DNA of 64,000 bases from an uncultured Bacteroidales bacterium (GTDB lineage: Bacteria; Bacteroidota; Bacteroidia; Bacteroidales; WCHB1-69), in contig CAJOKR010000005.1 in assembly GCA_905235135.1 (NCBI GenBank), positions 1 to 64,000 of the forward strand. Direction: 5' to 3'. The stretch's first letter is position 1, and each line of letters starts with the position of its first letter. Positions 9,348-19,176 of the stretch are shown here, in pieces. The notes beneath the pieces were generated by a model, which saw only the letters and a list, made by a program, of their open reading frames with translations, had not been told where the DNA came from and ran no database searches. The position numbers were made by a program, and so were the translations under genes.

Positions 9348-10163
9348 TCAGAATCTTCCTCCAGCGCCGCCGCCACCGAAGCCGCCACCGCCTCCGAAAC
9401 CACCGAAGCCGCCGCCGCTAAAGCCTCCTCCTCCGAAGCCGCCAAAGCCACCGCCGCCGTAGCCGCCGCGATAGCCGCCGCTGTAATCGGTCCAGTTGGT
9501 GGGCGGGAAGAAGGAGCCGCCATAGTGGCCGCTTCCGCCGTTGCTGTTGGGGTGTTTTTTAGAAAAGTAAATGAGAACGATCACAATGGCGAGGATGAAA
9601 AAGATCACTATAACCACATCAGCCACGGTAACGGGTTCGTCATCGTCCCGCAGTTCGCAGATTTCACCTGCGGCGAGGGGCAGAATGTACGCTAATGCCG
9701 AGTCGATGGCCGCGTTGTAGTCCCCTTCGCGCAGGGCGGGCATCATTTTCGTCTCGATGATACGTTTCGCAATGGCGTCGGGAATGGCGCCCTCTAAATC
9801 ATAACCCACGGAAATGTAAACCTCGCCGGACGTTTCATTGCGGGGTTTCAGCAACAGAACTACACCGTTGCGCTTGTCGTCGGTGGAACGGACACCCCAC
9901 CGTTCACCAATCTCGTAGGCAAACTCTGCGGCAGTATAATCACCTAAGTCATTGACTGTTACCACACAAATGACGTTTGTGGTTGAGTCATTGAAGGCCA
10001 CCAGCCGGTTCTCCTTTTCCTGAATTTGTTCGGGGGTGAGGATGCCGGCAAAGTCGTTGACCAGGCGCGGCGGATTGGGCACAGGCGGTATAGCGTCTGT
10101 GGCTTTCGCCGCGCCGGACCAAACGGCTGCGATGACAATCAGTATGCTTATCAGGCGTTTCAA
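9348..10163 (-). CDS. TPM-domain (YgcG-like) membrane protein with glycine-rich C-terminus
   Basis: VNDFAGILTPEQIQEKENRL...VICVVTVNDLGDYTAAEFAYEIGERWGVRSTDDKRNGVVLLL; GGGFGGFGGGGFSGGG tail; adjacent to lemA. Confidence 0.9.
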   Translation of the reverse strand: MKRLISILIVIAAVWSGAAKATDAIPPVPNPPRLVNDFAGILTPEQIQEKENRLVAFNDSTTNVICVVTVNDLGDYTAAEFAYEIGERWGVRSTDDKRNGVVLLLKPRNETSGEVYISVGYDLEGAIPDAIAKRIIETKMMPALREGDYNAAIDSALAYILPLAAGEICELRDDDEPVTVADVVIVIFFILAIVIVLIYFSKKHPNSNGGSGHYGGSFFPPTNWTDYSGGYRGGYGGGGFGGFGGGGFSGGGFGGFGGGGGFGGGGAGGRF

Positions 10164-10774
10164 TTCCGTATCAAACTATGGAAGTTGAACTCCACATCCG
10201 GAGCCTTGTCCGCACCCTCAGTCGCTTTGAAATAGCCCTTCTTGTCGAAGTTGAACATGCCGGCGATGATGTTGTTCGGGAACTTGCGGATGTAGCTGTT
10301 ATAATCGTTCACCGTCTTGTTGAACTTTCCACGTTCCACAGCGATTCTGTTCTCTGTGCCTTCCAACTGCGCCTGCAGTTCGAGGAAGTTCTGGTTGGCT
10401 TTCAGCTCGGGATAGCGTTCCACGACCACCATGAGGCGGCTCAATGCGGAGCTCAGCTGATCTTGAGCTGCTTGGAATTTGGCGATGGACTCCTCGGTGA
10501 GGTTGTTTGGATCCACCTGCACGGACGTAGCCTTCGCACGGGCCTCAATCACCTCCGTCAAAGTACCTTTTTCATAATCGGCGGCACCTTGGACGGTCTT
10601 CACCAAGTTGGGAATCAGGTCCATACGGCGCTGATAGGCGTTCTCCACATCGGCCCAGGCCTTGGAGCAGCTTTCGTCCTTCTGCACCATATTGTTATAC
10701 GGTTTCACGAACATGGCCGCCAACACAAGGACGATGCCCACAATAATCAGAACGGTTTTTAATGTTTTGCTCAT
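10160..10774 (-). CDS. lemA: LemA family protein
   Basis: NMVQKDESCSKAWADVENAYQRRMDLIPNLVKTVQGAADYEKGTLTEV...ARAKAT. Confidence 0.93.
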   Translation of the reverse strand: MSKTLKTVLIIVGIVLVLAAMFVKPYNNMVQKDESCSKAWADVENAYQRRMDLIPNLVKTVQGAADYEKGTLTEVIEARAKATSVQVDPNNLTEESIAKFQAAQDQLSSALSRLMVVVERYPELKANQNFLELQAQLEGTENRIAVERGKFNKTVNDYNSYIRKFPNNIIAGMFNFDKKGYFKATEGADKAPDVEFNFHSLIRN

Positions 10775-10801
10775 ATTTTTAAGATTTTAATGTGAATATT
10801 T

Positions 10802-12034
10802 TCAACGGATGGATTTCTCGATTTGGTTGTATATCTTGTCCGCCGCACCTGCATTCTCCGCCACATATTGCTGACAAATGTCGCAGGTTTGGGTGTAATA
10901 TTCGGGGCTTTGCTCGAATTTTGTCATCGTTTCCTTCATTTTCTCAGCAGAATTGACCGAAAAAGCCCCTTTCCGTTCCACGAGTTTCACCGCTTCGTTG
11001 AAATGGTCGTAATGCGGACCGAAAAAGAGCGGTTTTCCATAGACAGCGGCCTCCAAGATGTTGTGCAGGCCCGTTTTGAACGCCCCACCGATGTAGGAGA
11101 CGTGGCTGTATTGGTACAACCGGCTCAAAATGCCGATGGTGTCAATGACAAGTACTTGCGAATCAGCCAATTGCTCTTCTTTCATGGAAGAGTAAAGGGT
11201 GGTCTTGTATGCGGAAAACGTATTCTTCACTTCCTCTTTTCGGGTGATTTCGTGGGGTGCGACAACCAGTTTGTAACCTGGAAAATCTTGCAATAATTGT
11301 GCCAACAGCTGTTCGTCAGGGCCCCAGGTGCTGCCTGCCACGATGATTTTCCGATTCTGACGGAAGGTTTCCATAAACGGGAAAGGCTGCACTTTCGCAG
11401 CAATGGCACTCACGCGGTCGAAACGGGTGTCACCACATACAGTAACCTGCTCGATGCCAATACTTTCCAATAGCTCTTTGGACTTTTCCGTTTGGACGAA
11501 GAAGTGCGTGGCGGTCTGCAGCTGTTTCGCGAACCAGCGTCCGTAAGGCTTGAAGAAGTGCTGCTTTTCACGGAAAATGGCGCTGATGTAGTAGAATGGT
11601 GTGCTGTTTTTGTGCAGTTGATACATGTAGTTGTACCAGAACTCGTATTTCACGAAAATGGCCGTTCTCGGTTGCACAATATTGAGGAAGCGGCGTACGT
11701 TTCGCGGCAAATCCAAGGGCAGGTAAAAGACAAAATCGGAAAGTTTGTCTTTGATACCTTGCGTATATCCTGACGGTGAAAAGAAAGTGGTAAGAATCTG
11801 GATGTCAGGATTTTCTGATTTGATTTTTTCAATCAGAGGTTTGGCTTGCTCGTATTCGCCCAAAGAGGCGCAATGCATCCACACGGGGGACGGTTTCGCG
11901 GCAAAGGTCTTCTCCAATTCGGAGAAAATGCCCTTTCGGCCCTGCACCCACAGCTTCGCCTTCCCGTTGAAAAGCGCCGCAATGCGGATACCGAGGCCGT
12001 AAAACCAAATCCCTATCGTGTATAGTATTCTCAT
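10802..12034 (-). CDS. waaA: 3-deoxy-D-manno-octulosonic acid (Kdo) transferase
   Basis: WMHCASLGEYEQAKPLIEKIK..., VAGSTWGPDEQLL, SYIGGAFKTGLHNILEAAVYGKPLFFGP. Confidence 0.92.
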   Translation of the reverse strand: MRILYTIGIWFYGLGIRIAALFNGKAKLWVQGRKGIFSELEKTFAAKPSPVWMHCASLGEYEQAKPLIEKIKSENPDIQILTTFFSPSGYTQGIKDKLSDFVFYLPLDLPRNVRRFLNIVQPRTAIFVKYEFWYNYMYQLHKNSTPFYYISAIFREKQHFFKPYGRWFAKQLQTATHFFVQTEKSKELLESIGIEQVTVCGDTRFDRVSAIAAKVQPFPFMETFRQNRKIIVAGSTWGPDEQLLAQLLQDFPGYKLVVAPHEITRKEEVKNTFSAYKTTLYSSMKEEQLADSQVLVIDTIGILSRLYQYSHVSYIGGAFKTGLHNILEAAVYGKPLFFGPHYDHFNEAVKLVERKGAFSVNSAEKMKETMTKFEQSPEYYTQTCDICQQYVAENAGAADKIYNQIEKSIR

Positions 12035-12043
12035 TTTTCAATG

Positions 12044-12072
12044 GTAGAGACGCCATATTATGGCGTCTCTAC
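12044..12072. repeat. GTAGAGACGC palindrome, copy 2 (13+3+13 perfect)
   Basis: GTAGAGACGCCAT-ATT-ATGGCGTCTCTAC. Confidence 0.9.
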
Positions 12073-12079
12073 GGTAACC

Positions 12080-12976
12080 TTATCGATAATAAAACGTCGT
12101 CGTTGTCTTCCGTTCGTACAGCGGGATGTTCCAGCCGGCCTTGATGCCGATGAGACCGCTGAATTTGGCGGGCATATCGGCGGTGGGGCCTTCGAAGAAG
12201 ATGTAGTTGCGGTTCGGTTTGGTCCACATTTCGTGGAACTCAATGCCGACGAAGAAGTTCAGCATCCGGTTCTTGCGGATGAATTGGTAGCCGATAAACT
12301 GGTTCAGGGCGAAACCTCCTGAGCGGCGGTCGTAGCCTTTGGCGTAGTTGTCATCGAGCTGCGGGTACTGTTTGCTTACGTCGTCCACCCGAAGTTTGTG
12401 GCTGAAGTAACCGAGCCCCATGCGCAACCAGATGCCGGAGTTTTTCCAGCGATCCACGGGGATGATCTTTCCGAAGTCGGCCATGAGGGACCAGTAACGG
12501 CCCTCGGCGGTGATGCCGCCCTGCGACACCAGCCCGTTGCCGTCGATGACGATCCCGTTGTCATTGGCCAGCGTGCCGTTGAAGTAGTTGGGGTCGCGCA
12601 GGTTGGCACCGAACATATAATCGAAGTGGAATCCCACCGTCCAGTTGCTCTTCGATTTGAAGGTGAAGCCGGGACCCACCGCGAAATTATTCTTGAAGTA
12701 GCTTTTCAGGTCGCCCATCGGAAAGTGGTAGGCGAGGTGGGCGTCTAACCAAATCATCGGCGCAGCGGTATCGACATAATCCTTGCTGGAGAAATCCGTT
12801 TGATAAGAGGGCTTTGTGCGCTGGGCCGTCGCTTGTTGTACCGAAAAGGCGGACAGCATCAGCACAAAAAGCAGAAAAAGATGCAGCAGGTGGTGACCCG
12901 CCACATCTTTTCCGGTATGCATGTTTCTTAAAATCATAGTCATGATCGATCGTTTATAGCCAACAGCAATGGCCAA
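12080..12976 (-). CDS. Putative outer-membrane beta-barrel protein
   Basis: Signal sequence ...LLFVLMLSAFSVQQATAQ; aromatic-rich barrel-like strands ending TTTFYYR. True start uncertain. Confidence 0.6.
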   Translation of the reverse strand: MAIAVGYKRSIMTMILRNMHTGKDVAGHHLLHLFLLFVLMLSAFSVQQATAQRTKPSYQTDFSSKDYVDTAAPMIWLDAHLAYHFPMGDLKSYFKNNFAVGPGFTFKSKSNWTVGFHFDYMFGANLRDPNYFNGTLANDNGIVIDGNGLVSQGGITAEGRYWSLMADFGKIIPVDRWKNSGIWLRMGLGYFSHKLRVDDVSKQYPQLDDNYAKGYDRRSGGFALNQFIGYQFIRKNRMLNFFVGIEFHEMWTKPNRNYIFFEGPTADMPAKFSGLIGIKAGWNIPLYERKTTTTFYYR

Positions 12977-12985
12977 CAGCCAAGG

Positions 12986-14185
12986 TTAGTTCGTGCGGCC
13001 GGGATAGACCTTCAGGGCTTCGCGGAGGCACTCGACGGCCTTTTCCAGATCGGAGACGTTGAGGCAGTAGCTGATACGGACCTCGTTTACGCCCTGACCC
13101 TTCTTGGAGTAGAATCCCGTGGCCGGCGCGAACATCACCGTGGCGCCGTTGTAGTTGAAATCTTCGAGCAACCAGCGGCAGAAACGGTCGGAATCGTCGA
13201 TGGGCAGACGGGCGACGCAGTAGAATGCACCCTTCGGCATCGGCACGAAGCAGCCCGGGATGGCGTTCACGCCGTTGACGATGGTGTTGCGGCGGGCCAC
13301 ATACTCCTTGTTGACACCCTCAAAGTACTCCTTCGGGGTATCGACGGCAGCCTCGCCAAGGATTTGACCGTAGGACGGCGGGCTCAGACGGGCCTGTGCC
13401 ATCTTCATTGCGGTGTCATAGACCTCCTTGTTATGCGTGATGAACGCACCCACACGCACGCCGCAAGCACTGTAACGCTTTGACACAGAGTCCAAAAGCA
13501 CCACGTTGTCGGCAATGTCAGTCAGTTCCATGACGGAAAAGTGCTGAGCACCGTCGTAACAGAACTCACGATACACCTCGTCGGCGAAGAGGAAAAGGTC
13601 GTGTTTCTTGACGATCTCCCCTAACTTCAGGACTTCTTCCTTGGAATAGAGGTAGCCGGTGGGGTTGTTGGGGTTGCAGATCATAATCGCCTTCGTTCTC
13701 GGGGTGATGACCTTCTCGAAGTCCTCGATGGAGGGCAATGCAAAACCGTTCTCAATGGTGGAGACGATGGGCTTTACCACTACGCCGCACATCGTGGCGA
13801 AAGCGTTGTAGTTGGCATAGTAAGGCTCAGGGATGATGATTTCGTCGCCCGGATCCATGCAGCTGTTGAAGGCGAAAAGGAGGCCTTCGCTGCCGCCGGT
13901 GGTGACAATGATCTCGTCGGTGGTGATTTCGATGCCCACACTGTGGTAGTATTCCACCAGTTTTTTGCGGTAGCTGAGGTTACCGGCGGAGTGGCTGTAA
14001 GCGATCACCGGAATATCGGCGTTGCGCACGGCGTCACGGGCTCCTTTCGGGGTCTCGATATCGGGTTGACCGATGTTCAAATGATAGACATGGATGCCAC
14101 GGCTCTTGGCGGCATCGGAGAAAGGAACCAGCTTCCGGATAGGGGAAGACTGCATACTTGCACCTTTTTGGGAAATTTTCGGCAT
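12986..14185 (-). CDS. PLP-dependent aminotransferase, class I
   Basis: YHLNIGQPDIETPKGA..., NPNNPTGYLYSKEE, DSVSKRYSACGVRVGAF. Confidence 0.92.
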   Translation of the reverse strand: MPKISQKGASMQSSPIRKLVPFSDAAKSRGIHVYHLNIGQPDIETPKGARDAVRNADIPVIAYSHSAGNLSYRKKLVEYYHSVGIEITTDEIIVTTGGSEGLLFAFNSCMDPGDEIIIPEPYYANYNAFATMCGVVVKPIVSTIENGFALPSIEDFEKVITPRTKAIMICNPNNPTGYLYSKEEVLKLGEIVKKHDLFLFADEVYREFCYDGAQHFSVMELTDIADNVVLLDSVSKRYSACGVRVGAFITHNKEVYDTAMKMAQARLSPPSYGQILGEAAVDTPKEYFEGVNKEYVARRNTIVNGVNAIPGCFVPMPKGAFYCVARLPIDDSDRFCRWLLEDFNYNGATVMFAPATGFYSKKGQGVNEVRISYCLNVSDLEKAVECLREALKVYPGRTN

Positions 14186-14280
14186 AATTTTATTAAATTG
14201 ATAATCAGTTAGATAGTTTTAATATTTTAAGTGGCAAATATACAAAATCTTCATTCTGTCACAATGATAAATAAATATGT

Positions 14281-14288
14281 TATTTTTG
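14281..14288 (+). promoter_or_regulatory. Bacteroidota -7 promoter element TATTTTTG
   Basis: TAnnTTTG match upstream of rsmA. Confidence 0.5.
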
Positions 14289-14297
14289 CCGAATAAT

Positions 14298-14386
14298 AGA
14301 CGTGAGACGTAAGACGTAAGACTTTGGGGCGGAAAACGTACAAAATGGTATTTATGTCAAAGTCTCAAGTCTTAAGTCTTAAGTCT
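14298..14386. repeat. Inverted heptad array: 4 x AGACGTA-type then 4 x TAAGTCT-type
   Basis: AGACGTG AGACGTA AGACGTA AGACTTT - spacer - AAAGTCT CAAGTCT TAAGTCT TAAGTCT. Confidence 0.85.
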
Positions 14387-14392
14387 AATAAT

Positions 14393-15154
14393 ATGGTACG
14401 AGCAAAAAAACGGTTAGGACAACATTTTCTGAACAATCAGGCGATTGCACAGGACATCGCGGATGCGGTGCTCACGCCCGATGCGCACGTCTTAGAAATC
14501 GGGCCGGGCATGGGTGTTCTTACGCAGTATTTGTTGCAGCGCGAATTCCCGCAGTTTGCGGTCATTGAGCTGGATGAAGAGTCGGTGGAGTATTTGCAGA
14601 CGCATTTTCCAGAGCTCGGTAACAATCTGATCCATGGCGACTTTCTGCAATATCCGCTGTCGGATTTCTACGTTGGCCCGAAGGTGATTGTGGGCAACTT
14701 CCCTTACAACATCTCCTCGCAGATTCTCTTCAAGGTCTTGGACGAGAAAGAGAGCGTGGTGGAGGTGGTTGGCATGTTCCAAAAGGAGGTGGCCGAGCGG
14801 GTGTGTGCCAAGCCGGGCAACAAGCAGTACGGCATCCTCAGTGTGCTGCTGCAGGCTTTTTACGACACCGAGTACCTCTTCACTGTCGGGGAACATGAGT
14901 TTACGCCGCCGCCGCAAGTGAAGTCTGCCGTCATCCGCCTCACCCGCAATTTCGACAAGAAGCTGAACTGTGACGAGAAAACCTTCCGCACGGTGGTGAA
15001 AACCGCCTTCAACTACCGCCGCAAAACCCTCCGCAACGCCCTGCAGTCGTTGCCCTTCGATAAAGCCTTTGTAGAAGCCGAGCCGCTGTTCACGAAACGT
15101 GCGGAGCAGTTGTCGTTGCAGGATTTCGAATACCTTACTGCCAAATTGCCGTAG
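14393..15154 (+). CDS. rsmA: 16S rRNA (adenine1518-N6/adenine1519-N6)-dimethyltransferase RsmA/KsgA
   Basis: VRAKKRLGQHFLNNQAIAQDIADAV...VLEIGPGMGVLTQYLL...VGNFPYNISSQILFK. Start moved downstream of the heptad array. Confidence 0.95.
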   Translation: MVRAKKRLGQHFLNNQAIAQDIADAVLTPDAHVLEIGPGMGVLTQYLLQREFPQFAVIELDEESVEYLQTHFPELGNNLIHGDFLQYPLSDFYVGPKVIVGNFPYNISSQILFKVLDEKESVVEVVGMFQKEVAERVCAKPGNKQYGILSVLLQAFYDTEYLFTVGEHEFTPPPQVKSAVIRLTRNFDKKLNCDEKTFRTVVKTAFNYRRKTLRNALQSLPFDKAFVEAEPLFTKRAEQLSLQDFEYLTAKLP

Positions 15155-15191
15155 GGGCGAAACGCATACGCTCTATTGTGTGCGTGTGCCT

Positions 15192-15219
15192 GTAGAGACG
15201 CACGGCCGTGTGTCTCTAC
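15192..15219. repeat. GTAGAGACGC palindrome, copy 3
   Basis: GTAGAGACGCACGGCCGTGTGTCTCTAC. Confidence 0.85.
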
Positions 15220-15259
15220 AACGGGAAAAACATTTCTCCTTGCATATTCGGAATTTGTA

Positions 15260-15267
15260 TATCTTTG
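15260..15267 (+). promoter_or_regulatory. Bacteroidota -7 promoter element TATCTTTG, with TTG 17 bp upstream
   Basis: TTG 15240-15242 and TATCTTTG 15260-15267, upstream of rarA ATG 15286. Confidence 0.6.
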
Positions 15268-15285
15268 CACTCCAAATTTCGAGTA

Positions 15286-17568
15286 ATGCAGAAGCAGCCG
15301 TTGGCAGAGATCCTTCGCCCGCATTCCATTGAGGGCTACATCGGTCAGGAGCACCTGATGGGTGAAGGGGCGGTGTTGCGCACGGCCATCGAGAGCGGCA
15401 ATATCCAGTCGATGATCTTTTGGGGGCCGCCTGGCGTGGGCAAAACCACCCTCGCGCTGCTCATTGCCAACGCAATCGATGCGGAATTCTTCACACTCAG
15501 CGCCATCAGCAGCGGTGTGAAGGACATCCGTGAGGTCATCGATAAGGCTAAAAAGTCCGAACGGCGCTGCATCCTCTTCATCGACGAAATTCACCGGTTC
15601 TCCAAATCCCAACAGGATTCACTGCTCGGTGCGGTGGAACAGGGGGTGGTCACCCTCATCGGTGCCACCACTGAGAACCCCTCCTTCGAGGTCATCTCCC
15701 CGTTGCTCTCCCGCTGCCAGGTTTATGTGCTGAAAGGGCTTTCCAAGGAGAATCTTGAAAAGTTACTGCAGACGGCCATCACCTACCTCGAAGGGCAGAT
15801 GAACTGCAAAATCAAGTTGGAGAACACGGAAGCCCTGCTGCGCATTTCCGGTGGCGATGCCCGCAAACTCTTGAACGCCATTGAGTTGGTGTCGTGGATG
15901 ACTCCGCCGGTGGATGGTGTGATTACCCTCACCCGCGAACAGATTATTCACGTCATCCAGCAGAATCTTGCTCTCTACGATAAAAAGGGTGAGCAACATT
16001 ACGACATTATCTCCGCTTTCATCAAGTCATTGCGTGGCAGTGACCCCAATGCGGCGGTCTATTGGCTGGCCCGGATGTTAGTGGCTGGCGAAGATCCGCT
16101 TTTCATCGCCCGCCGCATGGTGATTTTGGCCTCCGAGGACATCGGCAACGCCAACCCCAACGCGCTGCTGTTAGCCAATAACTGCTTCCAGGCTGTGAAT
16201 GTCATCGGGATGCCCGAAGCGCGGATTGTCCTTTCGCAAACGGCTGTGTACCTGGCTTCTTCGCCCAAGAGCAACGCCTCCTATATGGCCATTGACAACG
16301 CCATCGCGCTCGTCAAGCAGACAGGCGACCTGCCTGTGCCGCTGCATGTCCGCAATGCCCCGACCAAGCTGATGAAGGAGTTGGGCTATCATAAAGGCTA
16401 CCAATATGCCCACGATTTTGAACACAATTTCGTGCAGCAGGAGTTTCTGCCCGAGCAGATTGCGGGCACGAAACTCTATGAACCGCAGAACAATCCGCGG
16501 GAGAACGAGTTGCGGCGGTATCTTAAAAACTGCTGGAACGAGAAATACCGCTATGTGATGCTCCTGCTGATGGCCTTGACTTTTTTTTTTAAGATAACTT
16601 TCGCCCAGGACTATCACTTTTCCCAGTTTTATGCTAACCCGACGGGGGTAAACCCTTCATTGACAGGCGCTTTTGACGGTGTGGTGCGCGCTGGCGTCAT
16701 CATGCGGGAGCAGTGGCTTTCTGTTACCACCCCATTCATGACTATGGGCGCGGAGGTCGATGGCGCAATCTATAAGAACCACCGACGGCAGGAACTTTTG
16801 GGCATCGGGCTCACCTTCAACGGCGACAAGGCCGGCGATTTGAACTACAGTTCCGTGCAGGCGATTATTTCGCTGTCGTACATTAAAAACATTGGCCGTC
16901 ATAGCCGCCACAAGATCGGATTGGGACTTTACGGCGGCATCATCAACAACCATTTCGATTTCGACCAAGGCACGTGGGATAACCAGTTTGTGGACGGCGT
17001 TTTCTACCCATATCTACCTGCTGGTGAGAATTTTGAGACAATACAACGATTATATCCGGATGTCGGCGCGGGTGCGTTTTGGAGCTTTCTGCCCAAAAAA
17101 AACGTACTGTTGCGGGTGGCTTTCAGTGCGGCGCACATCAACCGGCCATTCTACGGGTTTGGGGATTCCCATGCACGGCTTCCCGTCAAATACACCGCCC
17201 ACTTCTATTCGCAGATTGCCCTCAATCGCGAAATCTCCTTGTCGCCAATGTTTTACGCCACATGGCAACGTTCGTTTAGCGAATATCTCTTTGGATGCAA
17301 TGTGGAATATTTCAAGAAGAAAAACAGCTATACCACCCTCTATACGCTGGGCGGTGGACTCCTATATCGCTGGAATGACGCGTTGGTTCTCAATGGGTTC
17401 GTGAGTTGGCAAAACCTTCGTTTCTCCCTCGCGTATGACGTGAATGTGTCGCCGTTTGTGGTGGCTACTCACGGGCGTGGCGGAGTGGAAATCGCAATCT
17501 CGTACATTTTCAAGAAAAAAACCATCACAAGGATTGGGAAGGAGCCGTGCCCGTATGACATTATGTGA
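15286..17568 (+). CDS. rarA: In-frame fusion ORF: RarA/MgsA-like AAA ATPase (15286..about 16557) + PorP/SprF-family type IX membrane protein (from ATG 16558)
   Basis: RarA: MQKQPLAEILRPHSIEGYIGQEHLMGEG, FWGPPGVGKTTLALLIA, DEIHRFSKSQQDSLLGAVE...RENELRRYLKNCWNEKYRY; PorP/SprF: MLLLMALTFFFKITFAQDYHFSQFYANPTGVNPSLTGAFDG. No stop between them. Confidence 0.85.
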   Translation: MQKQPLAEILRPHSIEGYIGQEHLMGEGAVLRTAIESGNIQSMIFWGPPGVGKTTLALLIANAIDAEFFTLSAISSGVKDIREVIDKAKKSERRCILFIDEIHRFSKSQQDSLLGAVEQGVVTLIGATTENPSFEVISPLLSRCQVYVLKGLSKENLEKLLQTAITYLEGQMNCKIKLENTEALLRISGGDARKLLNAIELVSWMTPPVDGVITLTREQIIHVIQQNLALYDKKGEQHYDIISAFIKSLRGSDPNAAVYWLARMLVAGEDPLFIARRMVILASEDIGNANPNALLLANNCFQAVNVIGMPEARIVLSQTAVYLASSPKSNASYMAIDNAIALVKQTGDLPVPLHVRNAPTKLMKELGYHKGYQYAHDFEHNFVQQEFLPEQIAGTKLYEPQNNPRENELRRYLKNCWNEKYRYVMLLLMALTFFFKITFAQDYHFSQFYANPTGVNPSLTGAFDGVVRAGVIMREQWLSVTTPFMTMGAEVDGAIYKNHRRQELLGIGLTFNGDKAGDLNYSSVQAIISLSYIKNIGRHSRHKIGLGLYGGIINNHFDFDQGTWDNQFVDGVFYPYLPAGENFETIQRLYPDVGAGAFWSFLPKKNVLLRVAFSAAHINRPFYGFGDSHARLPVKYTAHFYSQIALNREISLSPMFYATWQRSFSEYLFGCNVEYFKKKNSYTTLYTLGGGLLYRWNDALVLNGFVSWQNLRFSLAYDVNVSPFVVATHGRGGVEIAISYIFKKKTITRIGKEPCPYDIM

Positions 17569-17597
17569 GTTTAAGGTTTAGGGTTTAAGGTTTAATG
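17569..17597. repeat. Heptad repeat GTTTAAGGTTTAGGGTTTAAGGTTTAATG
   Basis: Directly after the TGA stop of the PorP ORF. Confidence 0.75.
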
Positions 17598-17601
17598 AAG
17601 A

Positions 17602-19176
17602 ATGAAAGTTAAGTCGCAGATATTATGGATTACGGTTTTTGCGCTGTCTTGGTGGATACCAGCGGGGGCGCAAAACAGTGATGCGGTTATCATGCCGACG
17701 GAAGATTCTATCATTGTGACCATCAAGCCGTTACCATCATCAGTCAACAGCTCTTTTTCGGAATATGCCTGCCGGCTGCTATCTGATTCCACCTTTTTGT
17801 TTACTTCCCTGCGCAATGATGCCGCCGAGGATGTGGAACATTTCTTCGAAACGAACTGGTACTGTTATCTTTACGAGTCCAAAGCCCTGTCGAATGGACG
17901 GTTCGTATCGGTGAAACCGAAGTCGTCGTCCGTGAACCATCCCAAGTATTTCAACAGCAACTTTTGCCTCAGTGAAGACGGGCAGCGGATGATTCTGACG
18001 CGGTGCGTGCGGGTGGGGGAAGGCGATTTGCGCTGTGACCTGTGGCATACGGAAAAACGTGGCAGTAACTGGCAGAAACCCAAGAGGTTGCCGTCGGTGA
18101 TAAACGAAAACGATTGTTCCGCCATGCAGCCTTGTCTGGTGGAATATCCTGATTATGAGGTTCTTTATTTTGTCTCCGACCGCCCAGGAGGGTATGGGAA
18201 AACCGACATTTGGTACTCCATCTGCAAAAACGGCCATTACCAGCAGCCAGTGAACCTCGGACCGGTCATCAATACTGACGGGGAAGAGGTTACGCCGTTC
18301 TACGATAAGAGGGCTAACGTGCTCTATTTCAGTTCGGACGAACATCATGGCATGGGGGATTTCGACATTTTTTGTAGTGAAGGGGCGCTGGGTCGATGGA
18401 TGTCGGTCCAACATTTAGATCGGCCGTTCAATTCCGTTTATAACGATTTCTACTTTGCTGTAAATCAAGATGGAAGGAGCGCCTTTCTCTCCTCGAACAG
18501 ACCTTATCGTGATATGGTGGATGACGATACCTGCTGTAACGATATTTTCTATGTGGAATGGTCTAAGCCTCAGAAAGATACGGTCGTGTTGCCGCCAGAA
18601 CCGGACATTCACGAAAAGATTGCCTCCGTGCTGCCCATCACGCTCTATTTCCAAAACGACTGTCCTGACCCAAAGTCCGTTTTTGACACTACCGAGCAGG
18701 ATTATCTGTCGTTGTACAATGCGTATATCGGTGATATTCAGGAGTATATCCGCAAATCGGGGCAAGGGCTTTCGGGTGAAGAGCAGCGTAGGGCGATGTA
18801 TGCGGTGGCGGGATTTATGCGCGATTCCGTGCAGACGGGTTACGCGCGCTTACAGCTTCTGCAACAGTATCTTACAGAGGCAATGTCGAATGGCGATACG
18901 GTGGATTTGGTGATTCGCGGCTTTGCCAGCCCGTTGCATAATAGCGAGTACAACAAGCACTTGTCATCGCGGAGAATTGTCAGTTTGCTGAATTATTTGC
19001 GGGAAGCGGACAATGGTCAGCTGGCGCCATACCTCACGGGCGAACGATCAGGATTACGCTTGCAAGTCTATCCGGAAGGGGCGGTGAATCACACTTTCGA
19101 AACTGATGAGGTCCGTGAAACCGTATTCGGGTTACGGGCGGCGAAGGATCGAAAGATTGTAATTACCGGTCTGTAG
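17602..19176 (+). CDS. PD40 beta-propeller protein with OmpA-like C-terminus, PorE-like
   Basis: Signal peptide; VLYFVSDRPGGYGKTDIWYS and NVLYFSSDEHHGMGDFDIF PD40 repeats; C-terminal SRRIVSLLNYLREAD. Confidence 0.82.
   Translation: MKVKSQILWITVFALSWWIPAGAQNSDAVIMPTEDSIIVTIKPLPSSVNSSFSEYACRLLSDSTFLFTSLRNDAAEDVEHFFETNWYCYLYESKALSNGRFVSVKPKSSSVNHPKYFNSNFCLSEDGQRMILTRCVRVGEGDLRCDLWHTEKRGSNWQKPKRLPSVINENDCSAMQPCLVEYPDYEVLYFVSDRPGGYGKTDIWYSICKNGHYQQPVNLGPVINTDGEEVTPFYDKRANVLYFSSDEHHGMGDFDIFCSEGALGRWMSVQHLDRPFNSVYNDFYFAVNQDGRSAFLSSNRPYRDMVDDDTCCNDIFYVEWSKPQKDTVVLPPEPDIHEKIASVLPITLYFQNDCPDPKSVFDTTEQDYLSLYNAYIGDIQEYIRKSGQGLSGEEQRRAMYAVAGFMRDSVQTGYARLQLLQQYLTEAMSNGDTVDLVIRGFASPLHNSEYNKHLSSRRIVSLLNYLREADNGQLAPYLTGERSGLRLQVYPEGAVNHTFETDEVRETVFGLRAAKDRKIVITGL

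Noticed and set aside
9348-9480. Glycine-codon-rich repeat as a DNA repeat element
   Set aside because: It encodes the Gly-rich tail commonly found on TPM-domain proteins.
14298-14386. CRISPR array
   Set aside because: Units are only 7 bp, with no spacers or cas genes.
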